The notes under the pieces are model-generated. The model was not told the DNA's origin, did no database searches, and was given only the letters and a program-made list of their open reading frames with translations. From the NCBI GenBank assembly GCA_026182355.1, contig JAPFBL010001617.1:7937001-8001000 (forward strand): a stretch of DNA of 64,000 nt, read 5' to 3'. Position numbers and translations under genes: made by a program. Of this stretch, positions 55,956 through 64,000 are shown in pieces (position 1 is the stretch's first letter; the number at the start of each line of letters is the position of its first letter). This stretch comes from Hermatobates lingyangjiaoensis (Eukaryota; Arthropoda; Insecta; Hemiptera; Hermatobatidae).

Positions 55956-57749
55956 GCTCACCCGTGTGTTACAAGCTACGATAACTTTAGTATTTTAGCT
56001 CTAAAAAATTAGTATTTGCAATTGTCATATTTATTTGATCCATGCATAGGTGTGATAACATACAATTTTAGTTATTCTAGGGGATCAACATTGGGACTTC
56101 AGTAAAGCAGTTGAAAACTTTGATTTTCCACATTTTGAAATTTAAACAAGAAATTGGGCTAATATATATATTTTTATAGCCATTTTAATAGAAAGAATAA
56201 TTCTAGCTTTTGAAATGAGAAATAAACTTTTACTTTCTTATATAGTAAACATTTTTCTTTATTCCAGGAAGGATTCGCATGCAAACTGATTCAGTATGCC
56301 GGATTGCTGAAATGCACTGGACACAACTAAATATTAAGAGTTATTAAATCCCAAATTTAACGAACCCAGACCGGAGTGCGGGTGGGTAGGAAATTAAATG
56401 ACACTACCCAGAGTGGCATAATGAGTTTTAAAGCTACATGAGGTAGGTCAGAAAAATTCAAGGACTGTTATCATAAATTTTTATTGAGTGTCAATAGAAG
56501 AAATTAAATGTTTTCCCCTTCAACACAATCAATTCTGAAGTTCAGCTTAACTCCAGATATCTAAGATGTACTCTAGATAATTAACTGAGAACTCAGCACT
56601 GGACGGCTATTCAACTCATTCCCCCCATGGGTTTATGCATATATCATCTATTTAAAGTTGACAATCAATGAGCACAAAGCACCTGAAGCAGACTTGCAAG
56701 GAGCAATTACCAATGGTGAATAACAGGTCATCGTGTACGACCAGGAGACGAAACACCAGAGCCTTCAATGGAAGAGTTTGGCGTTCCGATGCCAAACAAA
56801 ATAAAACAGTCGAAGTCACGTTGATCGTAATCTTCCGTTGCAAGATCCTACCTAAGTCCCGATGATCAACCAAGGCAACTACAAAGAGATACAGCAGAAT
56901 TTGTTTCCATGGAGTAAAAATGAACAGGTTGACATTAATTAAGAAGTATTCCTTTTTTAAAATACTGGTATACGTGCAATGTAGTGGTACTGTAGAGTGA
57001 CCGAGTAAATTCCATGTGAACCACAATTTTTTAGAATTAAACTATCAAATAAAAACAAATAGAATGCATGCTATTCCATAAAAGGCTACGGTTAATGCCA
57101 ATAGTAATATCAATGAATCTATGAATTTTTAAAAAAAATTACTTTTAGCAATTACTATGAACTATAACTTACAGTTCTAAATTCCATCTATAGAATGAAA
57201 TGTAAATGAATAAAACGTTTGATGTTTAAAAATGACAATTAACCTGTTAGGTAAGAATACTTGAGTCATAGGCAGGTAAATATAGAAATGTAATCAAATA
57301 GCAAACACTAATTTTAAACATTTGCACTACTTTTAACATTGTAGATGTCACCTCAGAAATAAATGTTTAGAACAAAAGGCAAATTCAAAAACCAACTATG
57401 TTTTCCAGATATTCTGTAAAGACATTTCGTTTTTATCTAAATAGTTTACTATTTAATTATTATATCTTTTAATTCTTATTACTTTTACAGTTTTTAGACT
57501 AGGTGAAAGTCCACAAATTCATCCTTACAGAGTTCGGCAATGCGTAATTAATAATGTCCATTTCAGTTACTGGTACAAAAAATACATTATCGATAATGAG
57601 ATCGATAATAGAGGCAAAAATGTGAATTGATATAAAAAAAGAATCAAGCATTTGGCATTACATAATGCATATGTGTACATCATTACTGAACCATGTTTCT
57701 CCAGTTAGTTTTAGAATGTATATTGTTACCGAGGTTGTCTCTAAAACAT

Positions 57750-57751
57750 TA

Positions 57752-57793
<42 letters not shown>
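57750..57793. repeat. (AAT)n microsatellite
   Basis: A trinucleotide run of about 14 units. Confidence 0.95.
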
Positions 57794-57795
<2 letters not shown>

Positions 57796-59950
57796 TTATC
57801 ATTGTGTGATAAGAAACACACAATTCAGCTTTATTATATTAGTAAATGAAGTTCACACATTATCAGAACTTAATAATATAACTTGTAGGCTAATTGGCAC
57901 TTCAGATTCATTCAGTTTACACCAAATTGTTTTCGCGAAAAGTGAATTGTACAGAAGGAGTTAGTTCAGGTGGCTACTTATTAAAAGTCAGTGAGGCGTT
58001 TCAATCATAATCAGTAATTAGAGGGCTAGCACACAACTTGCTATCGGAATTTTCTCCATCAGTTCTTATCTGTTTTCCAGCCAACCACTTGGAAAAGGCA
58101 ATAACCCAACACAATTATCAAATTTCATTCACTTTCAATCCGCTTCACTACTAATCTTATTTCTTTATTTTTATAAATAAAGACTTTGTTAACATAAGTT
58201 AATTAAGTGCTGTTAGAATGTTTCCTGCTAGTTAATATAACCGTATTTTTTTTTTTATAATCTTTCATCAAGTTGCACATTCTAATTATTCAAAACTTTA
58301 TCGTTTCCACCTTTTTTCGTACGCCAGGGGGTAATGATGCATTATTAGAACAGTATGTCCAATGTATAATTGCAAACCATAAACTATGTCTATACTTTCG
58401 TCCTCTGTCAAAATTTTCAGTTTTATTTACATCAATACTATGAAACCATTGCATATGTTCTGCTGTCATACTCTCTCTCTTTCATATAGTGAACTTAAGA
58501 GTCTACAATTATAATTCAGTATGGGGATTCATGGTTTTACTTTAATATACGACCTTTACTAAATAACTTTTAATAATTTTGGGTTATTAAAAAAAGAAAA
58601 AAATTTTAAAATTAATATATGACCAATATTTTCTGAAGAGATATTGTTCTATTAAGTCAATTCTTGGTAAACTATACAGGATTCACGTTATCGGACCTCA
58701 TCACATGCACACAATAACAGACAACTGCAAGTATAAGTACTTTTTAATAGCTGCAAATAAGTGTTTCTTGAACTCTTAAAACCGTACTAGTGTAAAAATG
58801 TATAGCATATAAATTTATGCATATATATAGCATATATATTTATTTTTAATTCGCCCTCTCATTTGGTAATAAAACAATGAAATGAATTGATTAAAGCTAA
58901 AAAAGAAGTTTTACATTGTTTCTACACTACATATAAATGTCAGTTTGTTTACATTTGTGTTATTATTTGAAATATATAATTTTATGGATAATTTTAATTG
59001 AGGCAAAATGTTCGTTTTGCTGAACAAATATGAGGTGGCCAGTAGAAAGGTATCTGCTAAATTATTGTACTTCTGTTTTTGATATCATTAAACGTATTGA
59101 AATCTGTGGATGTGCACTGATAATGACTGCTCTGACAAGGTTAACGCGGCAGGACCCTTGTGAAGGCACATGTCGACTATCTAGACTTCTGGACATAAGA
59201 TCGAAGTAGACTTTACCTCAATACTCAAACCGATTTGGACCGATGGACTCCAAATGTGAAAATCAGTCAAGTGTTTCAACAGCCTAAGAATTCGAACAGT
59301 CGATTCCGTAACTCTTTGTAAAATATTTTAAGCTATCCTCCATGTTTTCAAATACGGGTACACTGTTACTACCGTAATGACTGCGATATCGATTTCATTC
59401 ACGAAATAGTCAGTTTTTCAGATACTATAGGATCCAGGAATCTAAACCTAAATCTTTTTTAACCTGGAACCAGAATCCTTGTGAATACCTTCTGAATATA
59501 CTCGAAGCTGCACAGATGTGACCAAGGGAATTGAAAGTAACTTAATGAAATTAAAAGTAACCACTTAATGGAGTGATCCGTAACAATGGAGAACTGCCAA
59601 CGAGTAATTATGATAAGATAAATATTTGTTTCATTAAAATAACAAAGAAATGATACAACAACAATAGTTTGATGGTTGAGTAGAGAACTAAAATTAAAAG
59701 TATGTACTAAAATTAAATGTTCTTTGCAGTAGAGTTCATAGAATTATTATATGTAAAAATAATATTTATTTATTTAGTGTTAATTTATTTAATAATAAAC
59801 ATGAGCTACTCAACAAGGAAAAGTAACCAAATTAATTTTAATTTCTGATGACCTGACTTGAACATAAGGTATTTCAATTCCTTTAACAAGAACAATTGGA
59901 AGTTTTAACTTTTTACTAAAATACTATGAGTAGTAGAACAGGTCAACTCC

Positions 59951-60030
59951 ATGGGTTAGTCAGTAAGGTTGCCTTGACCAAGATAAGATGCGGGTTCGAT
60001 TCCACTTAGCCCTTTGTTGCATCTTTTTTT
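59951..60030 (+). other. tRNA-like Pol III unit
   Basis: A-box-like TTAGTCAGTAAGG (59956-59968) and B-box-like GGTTCGATTCC (59993-60003) at tRNA spacing, with a T7 run at 60024-60030 that would end Pol III transcription. The 5' GGGTTAG and 3' TTAGCCC pair imperfectly as an acceptor stem, and the T-stem has mismatches. It is probably a tRNA pseudogene or a SINE head; a working tRNA is unlikely. Confidence 0.5.
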
Positions 60031-60639
60031 ATAACACGCATAATGGTTACATTAACAAACCACAACTAAAAGTATGAAAACAGAGGAGGTTTGATAATGT
60101 TCTAATGTTATTATTAAAAATCAGCTGCATAGTCAAATAGTATTATTTATTGTATAAATTTAGTTCAAAATAATTTTTTTATCAAACAAAAGTTAACTTA
60201 ATTTTGAGCATAGTTTCCTTTTCTCAAATTTAAGGATTTTTAAGCAAAGTGATCATTAGATTTCTATCAATCAAAGTGAATATCTATTTTTATATTCCTC
60301 AAAATTCCTCTGACCCTATTTACAACAATATAGAAACATATATTCTGCCTTTCATTTCTCATAACGCGAGTATTATCAGTATTTAAGTAAATTATCGGTT
60401 TGAGAATCCGTTGAAGAGAGCAAATGTACAACCATTTATCTTATTTACTATTCCTTATTTTGATTATAATAATAAAGTTAAAAGCAATTTAAACAGTAAA
60501 AAAAACTAATTTGAAATTAAGAAGTAATTTTAATGACGTAGTTGTAAGAAGAGCTGATAAGAATAGATAAGGACAGGAAAGTAGAATGACTGAAGAATTG
60601 ATTATAATATAAAAATCACGTCTACGTCTGTAAGCTGCA

Positions 60640-60960
60640 GGCTTCAATTTGACGAGAAGCTCGTCTTTCACCTCACTCCCTGATACAATGGAAATGGCAA
60701 ATTACTGCGCCGCCTTCAGATAACCACCTACTTTTTTACAACTTCTGATAATGGAACATTTTTACTACTGGTGCAAATGAAAGGTTTCCAAGAAATCGAT
60801 GGTGGCAAGTGGGGGGAATGGTACAAATAAGAAAATGTCTTGTCTAATGGTCGGTCTGCCCTCCGCAATCAATCCCATTCATATCCCCAAATAACCATCA
60901 CTTCTCTCGCGCTTCACCTCCCTCGTTTACTCTTTTTTTCAAATTAACTCATTTTCTGCT
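60640..60960. other. GC-richer patch, possible regulatory DNA
   Basis: Unique-looking DNA with GCGCCGCCTTCAGATAACC, CAATCAATCCC and CTCTCGCGCTTCACC. No coding signal. Confidence 0.2.
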
Positions 60961-62821
60961 CTTCTAGGTCAAATATATATCCATCATTACCCCTCACCTT
61001 TCTTTAATTGCCAAGTCTTTTTTATTGAACAAACAACTAATATCCAACTTCAAATACATTTAATTTTAAACGTTTTTCCCTCAAGTTTAATTCTTGAATA
61101 TTTTTAAAATTGGGTTGAATATTTTTAAACAGATACCGTGGACAATAATATCCAGCTTGAAAAGTCTATGAAAAAATGAATGTACTAGTATCTTTATTCT
61201 CGAACTCATTCTCTCTTTCTTGAGAGAAGTAAGAGAATGGACCATAGCGTTTGATCCTAGAGAATAGATCGAACTTAGTCCCATGATATTTACATAGGTT
61301 TTGCTCCCATTAGCTAAGACTTCTTATAAATTGTCATAGAGTTTCCATCGGTGAGCACAATAACTCACTATTGTCATCTATACATATCCTCATTGTATCG
61401 GTTTTAATGTTTAAAACAGTTCTAGATATTCATCGATGGATATATCGATTGCAACAGAAGCAAGGTTCAAAATTTACATTTGTAGAAATGGTGTGAAACT
61501 ATTAACAACTAACTTCCTTCACCAGTAAAGTTTTTTCCAATCTGAGAGGCTTATGAATTTTTAATACTTGAATTATCTTTGTCAAACATTTTGATGCCCT
61601 TATCATAGGGATATTTCTTGGTCCCCATAAATATGGATATAAATATATATTTAAGTAAAAACCACGGTGTGAATTCTAAAATAGTCCGAAATTTTAGTCC
61701 TATTTAATTATACGCTACTATACATTTACAGACTTTTAGTTCGCATATTTATTGTGCGAACATTGTATATATACATTAGTATAGCATAAAAAATAAATGT
61801 ATGGTGTCTACTAAAAAATAAAATGCGGAAGATCAAAGTTGTCGTTAACATTTCTGAATCATTTTGATTCAGTTTCTACCATTATAAATGAAATAATTTA
61901 TTTTATTTATCTAAAATCTATAATGAGCTCAGATAATAGAAAATTTTACCTTATAGAAAATGCTTTCACTTGCAGTAATAAACACTGAAAATTAAACCAC
62001 TTTCTAATTGCATACTAAAACAGGAGGTGAAAGTATGACGAGTGGATTGCACTTGTTAGCAGGATTCTAATCCAATGATGGTTAAAACTTGTTTATCATG
62101 TGTTTACAGTAAAGTTTGCCATTGAACTGGTTTTCGTAGCAAAGTTAGCAGAAGTTTGCATTTCTCGGTCCCACTAAAAGTATAAAGGTATGGGAAGATT
62201 GTGATCCTTCTGCACTAGTTAGCTCTTAACCAAGTTATTCAAATGTGAAAGATCATTAAAAATGCCACTGCTGTGAATAAACAAAAGATTTATATAGATA
62301 TTTGAAGGGATACAAACTGATTATTTCAAGTTTACCATAAAATACTTAAAATAAACACATATAACATCAGATTATTAATTTCTTCTCTCATTTTAAAGTA
62401 ACAAGGTTTATGAAGTCAAATTAAAACTACTTCTAATATGTGGGTTCAGCAACCACCACGCTTAGCCATAGTATAATTAATAATAGGGAAATCGTTGGTC
62501 AACATCGTGGGTTTCTTGACATTCTTCATTCCAACAACGATAATATTAACTTTAATGACGCAATTTCATTAAATTAATAAAACAGATCCTTCGTCACAAT
62601 AGATAAGTTACTCTAACATCTTGTGGTGGGTGTCACAGTTTTGTTTACAACCTAGTGTAAACTTATCAAGTTAGTCTCTTCTCTCTTATCTTATTTATTT
62701 TTATTTTCTTTTCTTAATGATATTTTTTTACTGTTATTCACAATGGTTTTATTAATGTAATAGTCCTTGTCACAGCCACATAATAAATTCATTCCCTAAT
62801 GCATATATACATAAATAATGT

Positions 62822-62975
62822 ATCGACCATCTGAGAGAATAAAAGTAAATATCGGTTTCAGTCAGTATTCCAGGTTCAAGTCAAACTCCCAATGCCAACG
62901 CTTTGGTTATACTTAAAAATTTTTTAATAAGCCTACAACATAAAAAAGAATGCACAAAATCATTCAACAGTCGCA
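62822..62975 (-). mobile_element. PLE-4 pLTR fragment
   Basis: ATCGACCATCTGAGAGAATA, TCCAGGTTCAAGTCAAACTC and CAATGCCAACGCTTTGG align with the left arm at 24783-24960. The GAAACGTTGG box is mutated to AAAGCGTTGG. Confidence 0.6.
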
Positions 62976-62979
62976 ACAT

Positions 62980-62980
62980 G

Positions 62981-63038
<58 letters not shown>
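62980..63038. repeat. (CA)n-(TA)n tract
   Basis: A CA run passing into TA repeats next to the PLE-4 fragment. Confidence 0.95.
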
Positions 63039-63039
<1 letters not shown>

Positions 63040-63043
<4 letters not shown>

Positions 63044-64000
63044 GATTGTCATAACATATGGGATTATACAAGTAGAAATAATCGAACTTACAGAAGTAAG
63101 ACATTTTTTTTTAAATTTATTTACTCAAAGTCACAACAATCTAAATATTACATTGCCAGTGACACTCATAACACAGATGTAAGAGGGAACACAGGCGGGA
63201 AGAAGCAATCCAGTGACTGCACTTCCTGGCGTGGGTCTAAGAAATTTGAATAGAGGAAATTAACATATAACTTCACTTAATCATACAACCTTCCAGAAAT
63301 TATTTCAAATTAAAACTCAGTTCATCCACAACAGTACCACAAAACACCTATACAACACAAAATTCACTAACTTCAAATTGATTAAACCAAACTGGGCTTA
63401 AAACTGATCCACAAACATTTACACATGCACACTCATACACACGTAGACATCATCGAAGAAACATCAAAAAATGACTTTGGGGACCTCAAAACATGTACAT
63501 CCGACAAAATTTCAAGATTGAAATATTTGTACGATCACTGTACCTACTTTACTTTTAGTATAATAAGAAATATAAATAGTTTTCTCATTTAAAAAATGTT
63601 TTCTTATAAAATTTTTCTCATTTACATCCATATTTTTTTAGCTGTTACTTACTCCTAGGCAATAGATTTTCAGACAGTGGAGCATTAGTAGAATTTTATA
63701 GTTGATAAGACTATTCGGAACTCTCTAGTATGAAGTTGAGTTTAAATTCCAGTATTAATGTTTTCCATATTTAAGTTTATTTATAGTAGCTATCTTTATC
63801 AAGGGCATCATAGTGTCTATAGCTTTAAATTGATTTTGCATATTGAAACATCTAGAGACATTTGCTGGATTTGAACACCAAGCATTTCGTACTAGTGCTA
63901 AGAAAGAAGTAACCAGTAGTTAATATCTGACACTATTAAAGCGTTTCACGATTATTTAAAACACCACCCTTCTGAAAAGGTATGATTATTTATTTAGCAT
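63040..64000. other. AT-rich DNA, nothing recognised
   Basis: No supportable feature to the window end. Confidence 0.5.

Larger units (their letters stand above)
53570..62820. other. AT-rich DNA with scattered minor features
   Basis: No protein-coding gene was recognised. Listed separately: a duplicated block, an (AAT)n run, a tRNA-like unit and a GC-richer patch. Confidence 0.45.

Noticed and set aside
56652..57026. 124-codon minus frame
   Set aside because: No recognised motif, no splice context and no coding-like composition over its length.
57665..57964. 99-codon open frame on the plus strand
   Set aside because: A large part is a poly-Asn run created by the (AAT)n microsatellite, and the rest matches no family I know.
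59951..60030. Functional tRNA gene
   Set aside because: Acceptor and T-stem pairing are imperfect and the anticodon arm does not fold cleanly.
42420..64000. Search for the preceding ARID exon (FEEQFKQ) with a minus-strand donor
   Set aside because: No matching reverse-complement pattern was seen by eye; a translated search would be decisive.

Overview
This is an AT-rich window from a large-genome invertebrate animal. Two facts point that way: a spliced exon of an ARID3/dead-ringer type transcription factor (42327-42399, minus strand), and dense, decayed retroelements of animal type around it. I cannot name the species. No other exon of that gene was recognised, so most of the window is probably its long introns or flanking DNA.

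The main content is Penelope-like elements (PLEs: retroelements with a PLE-type reverse transcriptase, RT, and a GIY-YIG nuclease). I separate at least four lineages, with labels of my own. PLE-1 has GIY-YIG with SYIG-T and N-terminal fragments of the CLNEGLLP type (4.5, 10-11, 25-27, 31, 49.7-51.4 kb; related N-terminal pieces at 0-1.3 kb). PLE-2 has YVGLSS and the C-terminal motif ASEEAHIW (4.1, 27.5, 39, 51.5-53.5 kb, with solo or inverted pLTRs at 0-1, 10, 11.3, 21.7 and 38.5 kb; pLTR means the pseudo-LTR of a PLE). PLE-3 has IYIGQTGKS (37.7-38.4 kb, plus about ten solo or inverted pLTR copies). PLE-4 is known only from its pLTR (5.2, 9.4, 24.8, 49.6, 62.8 kb). All copies seen are truncated or mutated.

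The pLTRs carry type I hammerhead ribozyme (HHR) motifs. Three features recur. (1) Every family has one extra nucleotide between CTGANGA and stem II. (2) Stem III is a short palindrome whose sequence differs between families. (3) In PLE-1-type copies the extra nucleotide makes an ATG inside the ribozyme, and its frame runs into the PLE N-terminal coding region. Insertions sit in (TA)n tracts and are often inverted pairs with the same element end facing outward on both sides, which suggests priming from both strands of a self-complementary (TA)n target.

Other content: a tRNA-derived SINE with an 11-bp target duplication nested in a PLE-2 3' UTR; two tandem decayed Helitron helicase fragments (40.3-42 kb); a tRNA-like Pol III unit (60 kb); a minisatellite (43.7 kb); a second small foldback family (22.2 and 47.7 kb); and long AT-rich stretches with a few GC-richer patches that could be regulatory. 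No CRISPR array, bacterial gene or rRNA was seen.
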